Assembly: GCF_017874545.1 (NCBI RefSeq)
Contig: NZ_JAGGLT010000025.1
Span: forward strand, 1-48,745
DNA length: 48,745 nucleotides
Origin: Thermoanaerobacterium butyriciformans
GTDB taxonomy: Bacteria; Bacillota; Thermoanaerobacteria; Thermoanaerobacterales; Thermoanaerobacteraceae
Direction: 5' to 3'
A model generated the notes under the pieces. It was given only the letters and a program-made list of their open reading frames with translations, was not told where the DNA came from and did no database searches. The translations under genes were made by a program, and so were the position numbers. Shown piece by piece: positions 36,272-44,250 of the stretch (its first letter is position 1; every line of letters begins with the position of its first letter).

Positions 36272-36817
36272 TTACACCTCCATGACACAATTTATGTTTT
36301 CTTCAAGATACTCAATTAACCACTGCAATACAGAAGGCTCTGTAATCTTTACGCCGTTTAGCAATTTTTTAATATCCAAAGTATTAAATGAAAATTTTCT
36401 ACCATCTGATATAATTTCAAACAAAACGTCAACATCACTATCAGAGACTATAAGCGAAATTAAAGTAGAAGGTATATCGCCAATTGGAATTAAATCGATA
36501 CTTGAAAGTTTAAAAGTTCCTTCCACATAAGTGCCAACACCTTTTTGAGACTTTATTTTTGCATCTCCGCCGCATTGAAGAGCTAATTCTTTAAAAAATG
36601 GCAAACCTAATCCGACTTTTCGCTCTTTCCTCGTTGTTGTAAATGGATCAAAAGCTTTCTCTAAAAGTTCTTCATCCATTCCACATCCGTCGTCTTCAAT
36701 ACTTAAACGCATAAAATCCTTTTTATGATCAATTTCCAACTTGATCGATATATTTTTTGCACCGGCTTTTATGCTATTTTGGGCAATATCCAAAATGTAA
36801 AGCGATAACTCTTTCAT
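36272..36817 (-). CDS. GHKL ATPase-domain protein in hydrogenase operon
   Basis: A 181-aa protein with a histidine-kinase-type ATPase domain at residues 1-105. It has the N box (LDIAQNSIKAGA), the G1 box (EDDGCGMDEE) and the G2 box (KVGLGLPFFKELA). There is no dimerisation helix pair with a phosphoacceptor His, no sensor domain and no membrane helix. Residues 110-181 are an unrecognised alpha/beta tail. It is translationally coupled: its ATG follows the hydC stop by 2 nt. The role is unknown; regulation of the hydrogenase genes or complex is a guess from position. Confidence 0.78.
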   Translation of the reverse strand: MKELSLYILDIAQNSIKAGAKNISIKLEIDHKKDFMRLSIEDDGCGMDEELLEKAFDPFTTTRKERKVGLGLPFFKELALQCGGDAKIKSQKGVGTYVEGTFKLSSIDLIPIGDIPSTLISLIVSDSDVDVLFEIISDGRKFSFNTLDIKKLLNGVKITEPSVLQWLIEYLEENINCVMEV

Positions 36818-36819
36818 AT

Positions 36820-37302
36820 CTAATCAAATTTCTTTAATATATCTTCAACATCGTCAGGTGTCAATCTGCCAAAAACTTCTCCGTTTATCATCATTACAGG
36901 TGCAAGACCGCAAGCACCTAAACAGCGAGTGGCTTCAAGAGAAAACTTGCCATCACCTGTCACATCACCTACGCTTATGCCAAGCTTCTCTTTTAATTTG
37001 TCAAGAACCATCGCGGAACCTTTTACGTAACAAGCAGTACCAAGGCAAACACCGATTTTGTACTTCCCGGACGGTTTTAATGTGAAGCGGGAGTAAAAAG
37101 TCGCAATGCCAAATATCTCTGTCAACGGTACATTCATTTCTTCTGAAATAAATTGCTGAACCTCTATAGGCAAATAGCCAAATATTTCTTGAGCTTCATT
37201 CATGACAGCAATTAAAGAACCGTCTGTATCTTTCAACTGGTTTATAACTTTTTTTAACTTGTTTATATTTTCTTCGCTGAATTTTTCGTAGATTGCCTGC
37301 AT
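36820..37302 (-). CDS. hydC: Hydrogenase subunit HydC (NuoE-like [2Fe-2S] protein)
   Basis: A 160-aa NuoE-family subunit that passes electrons within the HydABC complex. A helical N-terminus (VINQLKDTDGSLIAVMNEAQ, FGYLPIEVQQFI) precedes the thioredoxin-like [2Fe-2S] domain. The Cys ligands are in VCLGTACYVKGS and EATRCLGACGLAPVM. AAAGGAGGG precedes the ATG. It is the first gene of the catalytic hydrogenase transcript and has its own promoter. Confidence 0.94.
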   Translation of the reverse strand: MQAIYEKFSEENINKLKKVINQLKDTDGSLIAVMNEAQEIFGYLPIEVQQFISEEMNVPLTEIFGIATFYSRFTLKPSGKYKIGVCLGTACYVKGSAMVLDKLKEKLGISVGDVTGDGKFSLEATRCLGACGLAPVMMINGEVFGRLTPDDVEDILKKFD

Positions 37303-37354
37303 CTAATACCCTCCTTTTAAAAAAATCTTTAAAATTGCAAAATAGGACATAATT

Positions 37355-37385
37355 ATTATACCATATGTTAATTATTTTTTTAACA
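37355..37385 (-). promoter_or_regulatory. Promoter of hydC-hydA operon with inverted repeat
   Basis: On the minus strand TATAAT (37355-37360) follows TTAAAA (37378-37383) by 17 nt. TGTTAA (37366-37371) and TTAACA (37380-37385) form an inverted repeat with an 8-nt gap lying across the -35 and spacer, a position suited to repression. The arms resemble Rex half-sites but the gap is wrong for the Rex consensus. Confidence 0.55.
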
Positions 37386-37444
37386 GGTAAAAATAAAAAT
37401 TTTTTTATTTTCTGATAAATCCCGACTAATTTGATATGTTTTCT

Positions 37445-38140
37445 TTACTTGCACATCCAGTCAACTACCATATCCAAGTCATCTAAATCAAAGCAATTTA
37501 CCCTTTCGCTTATATGTCCTAAATGATGAGCATCAGAAGAAGTGAGCACTTTGTACTTTTTTATACATTCATCTACAATGCTATTGTCAATCGATGCCGA
37601 AGACACTTCTACAGTTTTAAGATTTGATATATCTGGTATAAAACCGAGATTTGAAATGATGCTGTAAGAAGTGCGATTTATGTGAGCAGGCACAGCAGCA
37701 CCAATGCCATCCATCATTCTAAAGATTTCATCAACAGAAAAGCTGCTGGAAGATAGAAGCAGCTTTTCTGCTTCATCCACAATATTGTCGTCTTTATCCA
37801 TAATCAATTGATTTCCAAAAAGATATTTGTTATTTTTTACGCAGTCTAAGCTGTCATAAATCATTTCGCCAAAATTCAAACAGTCAAGAATATCAAAAAA
37901 ATAACATAACACATGAACTTCTTCCTTTGTCTGAACTTCTATGCCTGGTATAAACTTTATTCCCTTTTGCCGGCATAATTCATGGACGGCTTCTACATTT
38001 TTAGTTGAATTGTGATCTGTCAAAGATATTACATCAAGCCCTTTTATTAAAGCCATATTGACGATATTATTTGGAGTCATATCATCATCGGCACATGGCG
38101 ATAATGATGAATGAATATGCAAGTCATAGTAAAACTTCAT
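37445..38140 (-). CDS. PHP-domain phosphoesterase-like protein
   Basis: A 231-aa protein of the PHP superfamily. Metal-binding motifs are DLHIHSSLSPCADDD at the N-terminus, ISLTDHNSTKNV near residue 40, FIPGIEVQTKEEVHVLCYF near 65 and the late LTSSDAHHLGHI. Family members include phosphoesterases acting on nucleotides or small phosphates; the substrate is unknown. The start overlaps the preceding DRTGG gene by 4 nt (ATGA). It closes the HydS cluster. Confidence 0.85.
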   Translation of the reverse strand: MKFYYDLHIHSSLSPCADDDMTPNNIVNMALIKGLDVISLTDHNSTKNVEAVHELCRQKGIKFIPGIEVQTKEEVHVLCYFFDILDCLNFGEMIYDSLDCVKNNKYLFGNQLIMDKDDNIVDEAEKLLLSSSSFSVDEIFRMMDGIGAAVPAHINRTSYSIISNLGFIPDISNLKTVEVSSASIDNSIVDECIKKYKVLTSSDAHHLGHISERVNCFDLDDLDMVVDWMCK

Positions 38141-38466
38141 TTAATCATCTCGCTCAATTTAATCGCTGCTTCATATGAACTGCCATTAAACGCTATAACA
38201 GGTATGTTTTCATCATCAGCCTTTTCTTTAGCATTTTCATCAAGTTTTTCGCCTTCACAGATGATGATGCAGCTTATCTCTGTCATAACAGCGACCGCAA
38301 TCACATTTACATGCGTCTGAATCGTTACCCATGCACTTCCACTTTTCACATGTGACATAACAAAGCTTAATAAATCGCACACATAGACATTGCTTACTTC
38401 CTTTTCTATGCCTCCCTCACCCGCTACCAAGGTAAATTCATGACTTAATATATCCTTTACTTTCAA
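38137..38466 (-). CDS. DRTGG-domain protein (second copy)
   Basis: A 109-aa protein consisting of essentially one DRTGG-type domain. VSNVYVCDLLSFVMSHV and GSAWVTIQTHVNVIAVAVMT are the recognisable blocks. In larger proteins DRTGG domains accompany phosphotransacetylases or CBS domains and are thought to be regulatory. It uses a TTG start with GGAGGTAAAGCA upstream and overlaps the end of the HydS-like gene by 4 nt. It is a paralogue of the gene at 40217-40570, which shares the order and length. Confidence 0.75.
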   Translation of the reverse strand: MKVKDILSHEFTLVAGEGGIEKEVSNVYVCDLLSFVMSHVKSGSAWVTIQTHVNVIAVAVMTEISCIIICEGEKLDENAKEKADDENIPVIAFNGSSYEAAIKLSEMIK

Positions 38467-39773
38467 TGCTTTACCTCCTTATCACTGCCTATTACAGGCG
38501 GAATTTTAATAGAAAGCTTGTTTATTTCTTCTGCCAGTATTTTTATCCTGTCTTTTAATTTAAAGATACAGTCATATTCGCTGGCAAATCCTTTTACTAT
38601 ATCTTCCGCAAGAGCTCTGCACCCAGGAGAACCACAAGAACCGCAATCAAGCCCCGGCAAACTTTTATAGATTTCATCAATTGAGTTCATCATGTCAATA
38701 GCTTTGTCTATGTCTTCATCTAAATTTAAGACATCGCTTTTTTTAAGTTTGACATTTAGCATAAACTCATTAAAATCAACTTCTATATATTTTTTTGTAA
38801 CTTCATCCTTGTTTAATTTTTCTTTCAATTTCATTATCCTGTTTCTAGCAACGAAATTATTTGCGACAGTCAAAGGTCCTCCTACACACCCACCAACACA
38901 AGCAAGACCTTCAAAAAAATCAATGTCGTCTAATTTTCCTAATTCAATATCCTCCAATACACCTATGACATTTTGAATTCCATCTACAAAAAGACAATTT
39001 TCCAACGATGTGCCGTACGATTCACCGCCTGCATTTGCCCATCCGACACCTATCATCGATGAAATATGATCGATTTTCTTCTCAACAAATTTTCTTTTAT
39101 CTAATATCATGCTGTATACATCCCTCATAGAAAAAACACCATCTATATACGATTTTTCAATGCCTATGGGATTTTTTACGCTAGTGACTTTTGCAGCACA
39201 CGGCGATACGAAAAACACCCCTATTTCTTCATCTTTTAACCCTGTTTTCTTTTTAGCTTCATCTCTGGCAATCTTCCCAGCCACCTCAACAGGCGGCATT
39301 ATGTCTAAAATGTTATCCATCAATGAAGGAAATCTCTGTTGAATAAGCCGGACAATAGCAGGACATGCGGATGATATAATAGGCCTTTTGTAATCTTTCG
39401 TCTTTACTATATTTCGAGTTATATACGATACTATGTCAGCAGCATAAGCAACCTCAAAAACTTCGTCAAACCCGCATGACTGCAAAGATGCCAGTATGTC
39501 ACCTATTGTCATGTCTTTAAATTGCCCGTAAAGAGAAGGCGCGGGAAGAACAATTTTATACTTGTAATTTTCCATCATGCTTATATCATCTGTCACCACG
39601 ACTTTAGCATGATAAGGACACACCCTTACGCACTCTCCGCAGTCAATGCATTTCTCTTTTATTATCTTTGCCTTTCCGTCTCTTACACGTATAGCTTCAG
39701 TAGGACATCTTTTTATACAATTGGTACAACCTTTGCATCTATCTTTATCAAGAGTCACAGAATGAAAATACAT
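38463..39773 (-). CDS. Putative sensory [FeFe] hydrogenase, HydS-like (group D type)
   Basis: A 436-aa iron-sulfur protein. Two [4Fe-4S] sites (CKGCTNCIKRCP, residues 13-24; CIDCGECVRVCP) precede an H-cluster-like domain. L1 reads SSACPA, L2 SPCAAKV and L3 ACVGGCVGGP, so the four Cys expected to hold the cubane are kept, but the proton-relay Cys is Ala. A C-terminal Fe-S domain has GLDCGSCGSPGCR and a later Cys. There is no PAS or kinase domain. As I recall, this matches group D hydrogenases such as Thermoanaerobacter mathranii HydS, thought to sense H2. The ATG at 39773 has AGGTGG upstream. Confidence 0.85.
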   Translation of the reverse strand: MYFHSVTLDKDRCKGCTNCIKRCPTEAIRVRDGKAKIIKEKCIDCGECVRVCPYHAKVVVTDDISMMENYKYKIVLPAPSLYGQFKDMTIGDILASLQSCGFDEVFEVAYAADIVSYITRNIVKTKDYKRPIISSACPAIVRLIQQRFPSLMDNILDIMPPVEVAGKIARDEAKKKTGLKDEEIGVFFVSPCAAKVTSVKNPIGIEKSYIDGVFSMRDVYSMILDKRKFVEKKIDHISSMIGVGWANAGGESYGTSLENCLFVDGIQNVIGVLEDIELGKLDDIDFFEGLACVGGCVGGPLTVANNFVARNRIMKLKEKLNKDEVTKKYIEVDFNEFMLNVKLKKSDVLNLDEDIDKAIDMMNSIDEIYKSLPGLDCGSCGSPGCRALAEDIVKGFASEYDCIFKLKDRIKILAEEINKLSIKIPPVIGSDKEVKH

Positions 39774-39794
39774 TGAAAACAACCACCTTAGAAT

Positions 39795-40214
39795 TTAAAA
39801 ATTAATCGTCATTACGATCTTTGTTCCGCTTTCATCGTGATTAACTACTTCCATATTGTCGACATTTCGCTTCATGTTTGGAAGACCCATTCCTGCGCCA
39901 AATCCCATCTCAATCACCTCTTTTGGCGCTGTGGAATATCCTTCTTTCATAGCCAGCTCTAAATCTTTTATGCCAGGACCTGTATCATCAGCAATTATCA
40001 CAATCTTGTCAGAATATATTTCAAAATGCATCTTGCCTCCGTAAGAATGAATAACTATATTCATCTCGGCTTCATAAGCTGCAATTGATGCCCTTCTAAC
40101 TATGTCAGATGGTATTGAAAGCATAAGCAGCGTCTTTCGGAACTTGCTTGACGATTCTCCTGCGGATGAAAAATCTCTTGCTTTAACATCAAAATCCATT
40201 GTATACGGCTTCAC
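39795..40214 (-). CDS. Anti-sigma-factor-like GHKL ATPase
   Basis: A 139-aa single-domain ATPase resembling SpoIIAB/RsbW. It has the N box (AAYEAEMNIVIHSYGG), G1 (ADDTGPGIKDL) and G2 (GFGAGMGLPNMKRNVDNM). No His phosphoacceptor or sensor part is present. Proteins of this shape phosphorylate a partner on Ser or hold a sigma factor, but no sigma factor or STAS antagonist is encoded nearby. The start is a GTG. It lies between a DRTGG gene (2 nt) and the HydS-like gene, so the three are probably made together. Confidence 0.8.
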   Translation of the reverse strand: MKPYTMDFDVKARDFSSAGESSSKFRKTLLMLSIPSDIVRRASIAAYEAEMNIVIHSYGGKMHFEIYSDKIVIIADDTGPGIKDLELAMKEGYSTAPKEVIEMGFGAGMGLPNMKRNVDNMEVVNHDESGTKIVMTINF

Positions 40215-40216
40215 GA

Positions 40217-40570
40217 TTAAAATTCACTCCCACAATCAAGTCCATTTTTATATAAAAGACCACAAGCGATAAAAAGCGGATAATCTGTCTTCATAATTAC
40301 TATCGATGCGGAATCTGCCATTTTTAAGATCTCAGGTCCAGGCTTTTTACCTCTCACAAAGACGATGCACACTATATCGCCTAAGACCTCCGCTGTCCTA
40401 ACAACTTGAACATTTGTAAGTCCTGTTAAAAGCAGAGATTTTTCATCTTTTGAAGCCAAAACATCGCTCATCAAATCTGCACCACATGCCGTGTTTACTT
40501 CTTCAGATAATCTATCATGCCCGCAAAGCACTTCCGCGTTTAATATTTCTTTCACTTCCTCAAGTTTCAT
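40217..40570 (-). CDS. DRTGG-domain protein (first copy)
   Basis: A 117-aa DRTGG-type protein. It has VKEILNAEVLCGHDRLSEEV, a DLMSDVLASKDEKSLLLTGL block and VLGDIVCIVFVRGKKP. The layout is that of the second copy at 38137-38466, which argues for a duplicated pair that may form a heterodimer. GGGGAGTGTAGC precedes the ATG. It lies 11 nt after the SPOR gene and leads the HydS cassette. Confidence 0.75.
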   Translation of the reverse strand: MKLEEVKEILNAEVLCGHDRLSEEVNTACGADLMSDVLASKDEKSLLLTGLTNVQVVRTAEVLGDIVCIVFVRGKKPGPEILKMADSASIVIMKTDYPLFIACGLLYKNGLDCGSEF

Positions 40571-40581
40571 GCTACACTCCC

Positions 40582-41373
40582 CTATTTTAAAGAACTCATG
40601 CTGTCATAATACTGTTTTATGGAATCCATAAGAAGCTTCTGAGTTAACCTGTAAGCATTTCCATCATTTAATTCAAACGATATCTTTATATCACCAAAAT
40701 TGTTTAAAATTTGACTATTAATCGCCTTTGTATCATCTAAAATCTTTTTTAAATTTTCATCTATATTTATATTATAAGTCATATTGCTATACTTTTTAAA
40801 GTACTTTTCTGTATCGTCAATATCTTTTTCGCTGGCAGTTCCAACAGCTATTTTGTACGAAAGCTGTGATAAATGTGACAAACTGTTTAAAAAAACATCT
40901 ATATTGTCAATTGCTTCCTTAACATTCTTTTCTGAATTTTTTTCATAATATATCTGGTAAACAGGTCCATCATATAAATTTATAGATGATTTAATGCCAC
41001 TTTTATTAAGCATTAAGCCAAAAGCATCGGCATCTTTTTTGTCCATAAATTGTCCCAAACACAAAATATAATTTTCACCATCTTTAAGGATTTCTCCGTA
41101 GATTCCTTTCATAGTAAGCAAATTCAAATTATATGAAGCATCTTTTTCATCGCTGTACTGGCCTATTTTTACAATGTAATAATTAAGCTGTGGTATCTTC
41201 GCGGAATAAGAATAAACATTTTTTTCAGACAGCTTAGCCAGATATGGCTTTATGGCATACTGAGAAATTATAAATCCTATTCCGATAGATGCTACTATTG
41301 ATAAAAGCAATAACAATATAACTCTTTTAAAACCTAATTTTGTATTTTTCTTGCTTTCTTCGTCTGTATACAC
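40582..41373 (-). CDS. SPOR-domain membrane protein
   Basis: A 263-aa protein with a cytoplasmic basic N-terminus, one membrane helix (about residues 15-38) and an external SPOR-type repeat region. In that region YYIVKIGQYSDEKDASYNLNLLTMKG and YILCLGQFMDKKDADAFGLMLNK form the beta-alpha halves. SPOR domains bind denuded glycan strands at division or sporulation septa. The GTG at 41373 has TAGGTGA 5 nt upstream. It may share a transcript with the DRTGG-HydS genes, though a functional link is not obvious. Confidence 0.78.
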   Translation of the reverse strand: MYTDEESKKNTKLGFKRVILLLLLSIVASIGIGFIISQYAIKPYLAKLSEKNVYSYSAKIPQLNYYIVKIGQYSDEKDASYNLNLLTMKGIYGEILKDGENYILCLGQFMDKKDADAFGLMLNKSGIKSSINLYDGPVYQIYYEKNSEKNVKEAIDNIDVFLNSLSHLSQLSYKIAVGTASEKDIDDTEKYFKKYSNMTYNINIDENLKKILDDTKAINSQILNNFGDIKISFELNDGNAYRLTQKLLMDSIKQYYDSMSSLK

Positions 41374-41409
41374 ATAAATCACCTAATTATATATTCTACA
41401 CCAAACACT

Positions 41410-41478
41410 AAAATCCTTTTTACAAATCATTCATTATTTGAGACTATATTCTCATTTTTTAAAGCGAAAAAGGATTTT
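41410..41478. repeat. 12-bp perfect inverted repeat between divergent SPOR and SLT genes
   Basis: AAAATCCTTTTT (41410-41421) and AAAAAGGATTTT (41467-41478) are exact reverse complements separated by 45 nt. They flank the divergent intergenic region. TGTCGAA, a Spo0A box core, follows at 41488-41494 close to the SLT gene. A shared operator is possible. Confidence 0.5.
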
Positions 41479-41524
41479 TAAATTTTATGTCGAATTATAG
41501 ATAATTATGAGGAGGTTTTTGAAA

Positions 41525-42112
41525 ATGGACTTTGTAGATTCAATCATCGAAAGCAGATTTAGCGATATACAATCGCGATTGCCTGTAAAAATAAACCTCG
41601 TAGATAAAAGCAATTCATTTCAGAACATCTTAAATGAATTGATAAGCGAAGGCACTGCTTCAACTGAAGATATAAAATCGGAAACAATTGATTTTAATAA
41701 TAAAACGCCAGATATGACTGACGTATCAAAAGACAAAATAGAAAGCTATATAGATGAGGCTTCAAAAAAATACGGCGTCAGCAAAGATTTGATAGATGCC
41801 GTCATAAAAGCCGAATCAGACTACAATCCTTATGCTGTATCAAGCGCAGGCGCAATGGGCCTAATGCAGTTAATGCCGTCAACAGCACAGTATTTAGGTG
41901 TTACAAATCCTTTTAACCCAGAAGAAAATATTGATGGTGGAACAAAACTGCTGAGCCAACTGCTTAATAAATACAACAATACCGCATTGGCTTTAGCAGC
42001 ATACAACGCGGGAGAAGAATCTGTAAATAAATACAGTGGCATACCGCCCTATGAAGAAACCGTAAACTACATAAGCAAAATATTGAATGACACATCCGAT
42101 GGTTCAAAATAA
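41525..42112 (+). CDS. Lytic transglycosylase, SLT domain
   Basis: A 195-aa peptidoglycan hydrolase that cuts glycan strands to 1,6-anhydro ends. The catalytic domain fills residues 75-190. [20 protein letters not shown] contains the catalytic Glu, followed by [22 protein letters not shown] and [10 protein letters not shown]. No signal peptide is visible at the N-terminus, as in several Firmicute SLT proteins. AGGAGG stands 9 nt before ATG 41525, which excludes the ATG at 41507. It is divergent from the SPOR gene. Confidence 0.9.
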   Translation: MDFVDSIIESRFSDIQSRLPVKINLVDKSNSFQNILNELISEGTASTEDIKSETIDFNNKTPDMTDVSKDKIESYIDEASKKYGVSKDLIDAVIKAESDYNPYAVSSAGAMGLMQLMPSTAQYLGVTNPFNPEENIDGGTKLLSQLLNKYNNTALALAAYNAGEESVNKYSGIPPYEETVNYISKILNDTSDGSK

Positions 42113-42133
42113 AAAAGGGGTCATACCCCTTTT
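42113..42133 (+). terminator. Bidirectional terminator between SLT gene and typA
   Basis: AAAAGGGGT (42113-42121) and ACCCCTTTT (42125-42133) form a perfect 9-bp stem with a 3-nt loop. It lies between two converging stop codons, with A and T runs suited to both directions. Confidence 0.88.
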
Positions 42134-43955
42134 ATTGTTTATATTTAGCATTTTTATACCTTTGTTGCGAGCTTAATATCTTTTTTCTAAGTCTTATACT
42201 TTTAGGCGTAACTTCCACAAGCTCATCATTAGCGATGAATTCCAAAGCCTCTTCAAGAGACATCTCTCTTATAGGTGAAAGTCTTAATGCCTCATCTGCA
42301 GTAGCAGAGCGCAAATTAGTAACATGCTTTTTCTTACATACATTGACATCTATATCGTCACTTCTGGAGTTTTCACCAACTATCATGCCTTCGTACACTT
42401 CGACGCCTGGACCTACAAAAAGAGTTCCTCTTTCTTGTGCATTGTAAAGTCCATAAGTCGTTGTAGTGCCAGCTTCAAAAGCCACTAAAGACCCTCTCGA
42501 TCTTGTAGGTATATCCCCTTTGTACGGTTCATAGTCATAGATTATAGATGTCATTATCCCATTTCCCTTGGTATCAGTAAGAAATTCAGAGCGATATCCT
42601 ATAAGACCTCTTGTGGGTATCTTAAATTTCAGCCTTAATGTACCAGGTTTTAAAGTGTGCATATCCATAAGCTCTCCTTTTCTTGAGCCCATCTTTTCCA
42701 TGACTACACCCATGTAATCTTCTGGTATGTCAATAGTAACAAGCTCAATAGGCTCGTGCTTGACACCATTTATCTCCTTTATAATCACAGATGGCTTAGA
42801 TACCTGAAGCTCATATCCTTCACGCCTCATAGTCTCTATCAAAATGGATAAATGCAGTTCACCACGTCCAGATACTTTAAATGCTTCTGTCGTCTCTGTC
42901 TCCTCAACTCTTAACGCTACATTCGTTTCAAGCTCTTTAAAAAGCCTTTCTCTTAAATGCCTTGATGTTACGTATTTGCCCTCTCTGCCTGCAAACGGAC
43001 TCGTATTTACACCAAATGTCATGGAAATGGTTGGCTCTTCTATTTCAACAAAGTCTACAGCTTCTGGATTTTCTGGATCGGCTATCGTCTCTCCAATCTC
43101 AATGTCGCTTATACCTGATACAGCTACTATATCACCTAATTTAGCATCATCAACCTGCACCCTTTTCAAACCTTCATATTGATACAGATTGCTTAATTTA
43201 ACATTTTGCAAAGACCCATCTCTTTTACATATTGCTACATTTTCACCTGATACGATTTTACCTCTAACCACTTTTCCAATGGCGATTCTTCCAATGTAAT
43301 CATCATAGTCAAGTGTGGTAACAATAAGCTGCAGTGGATCATCTATATTACCTTCTGGCGCCGGAATCTCTTTTAAGATAGTGTCAAAAAGAGGACGCAG
43401 ATCTACTGATTCATCCTTTAAACTTAACTTAGCAATGCCTTCTCTGGCAGAAGCATATACTACAGGGAAATCTATCTGATCGTCATCAGCACCCAATTCA
43501 ATAAAAAGATCAAGGACTTCATCGATGACTTCCTCTGGCCTTGCATCAGGTCTATCGATTTTGTTCACAACTACTATAGGTTTTAAATTAAGCTCTAAAG
43601 CCTTGCTTAATACAAATCTGGTCTGAGGCATTGGTCCTTCGAAAGCATCTACAAGCAATAATACACCATCAACCATTTTTAGTACCCGTTCTACCTCGCC
43701 GCCAAAATCAGCATGTCCAGGCGTATCGACTATGTTTATCTTTACACCATTGTACCTTATGGCAGTATTCTTCGAAAGAATAGTTATTCCTCTTTCTCTT
43801 TCCAATTCATTTGAATCCATTACTCTTTCTTCGACTTTCTCATTCTGTCTAAAAATGCCACTTTGCTTAAGCATTCCATCTACTAAAGTTGTTTTCCCAT
43901 GATCAACATGCGCTATTATAGCCACATTCCTTATATCGTCCCTTACAAACCCCAT
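42132..43955 (-). CDS. typA: Translational GTPase TypA/BipA
   Basis: A 607-aa ribosome-binding GTPase used in stress and 50S assembly. The G domain has [16 protein letters not shown] (G1), RGITI (G2), [12 protein letters not shown] (G3), [13 protein letters not shown] (G4) and the SAREG-type G5. Domains II, III and V and the TypA-specific C-terminal domain ([12 protein letters not shown] end) follow. AAGGAG precedes the ATG. It has its own promoter just beside the insertion sequence. Confidence 0.97.
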   Translation of the reverse strand: MGFVRDDIRNVAIIAHVDHGKTTLVDGMLKQSGIFRQNEKVEERVMDSNELERERGITILSKNTAIRYNGVKINIVDTPGHADFGGEVERVLKMVDGVLLLVDAFEGPMPQTRFVLSKALELNLKPIVVVNKIDRPDARPEEVIDEVLDLFIELGADDDQIDFPVVYASAREGIAKLSLKDESVDLRPLFDTILKEIPAPEGNIDDPLQLIVTTLDYDDYIGRIAIGKVVRGKIVSGENVAICKRDGSLQNVKLSNLYQYEGLKRVQVDDAKLGDIVAVSGISDIEIGETIADPENPEAVDFVEIEEPTISMTFGVNTSPFAGREGKYVTSRHLRERLFKELETNVALRVEETETTEAFKVSGRGELHLSILIETMRREGYELQVSKPSVIIKEINGVKHEPIELVTIDIPEDYMGVVMEKMGSRKGELMDMHTLKPGTLRLKFKIPTRGLIGYRSEFLTDTKGNGIMTSIIYDYEPYKGDIPTRSRGSLVAFEAGTTTTYGLYNAQERGTLFVGPGVEVYEGMIVGENSRSDDIDVNVCKKKHVTNLRSATADEALRLSPIREMSLEEALEFIANDELVEVTPKSIRLRKKILSSQQRYKNAKYKQ

Positions 43956-44001
43956 TTAGGTTAACTCCTTCCATACAAATGCAAATTTTATACAATATAT
44001 A

Positions 44002-44030
44002 ATGATATATTAATATGCTTAAATAGTCAA
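44002..44030 (-). promoter_or_regulatory. SigA promoter of typA
   Basis: On the minus strand TTGACT (44025-44030) and TATCAT (44002-44007) are 17 nt apart, about 50 nt before the typA start. The insertion sequence repeat begins only 11 nt upstream of the -35. Confidence 0.7.
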
Positions 44031-44040
44031 CAAACTATAA

Positions 44041-44087
44041 ATATCACCTAAAAATGCATCAAAAAAAGACACATGAAAGTGCCTTTT
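44041..44087. repeat. 47-bp direct repeat, left copy (target duplication of the IS)
   Basis: The 47 bases are identical to 46063-46109. The two copies abut the two ends of the insertion sequence. It includes a duplicated copy of the terminator hairpin of the NlpC/P60 gene, now separated from that gene by the element. Confidence 0.92.
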
Positions 44088-44186
44088 CCCTAGTTTTGCA
44101 GCAAAATTTTATGTAGCGTAACCCAGAACCAGCAATTTTACTAACGATTCCGGGTAAAATTTTTTTAAATTTTTGTCATATTTTGG

Positions 44187-44215
44187 TTGCGGATTATTAC
44201 GGATTGTGGTATAAT
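44187..44215 (+). promoter_or_regulatory. Promoter of the transposase gene
   Basis: TTGCGG (44187-44192) and TATAAT (44210-44215) lie 17 nt apart inside the insertion sequence, 36 nt before the GTG start. Confidence 0.75.
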
Positions 44216-44250
44216 ATAGTTATATTGAATTTTATTGGGGGGAGTTTAAT

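Noticed and set aside
37366-37385. A canonical Rex operator at the hydrogenase promoter
   Set aside because: The arms TGTTAA and TTAACA are separated by 8 nt; the consensus I know has about 4 nt between such arms. It is kept only as an unassigned inverted repeat.
39795-40214. A complete two-component kinase in the HydS cluster
   Set aside because: Only the ATPase domain is present; there is no H-box, sensor domain or neighbouring receiver domain protein.
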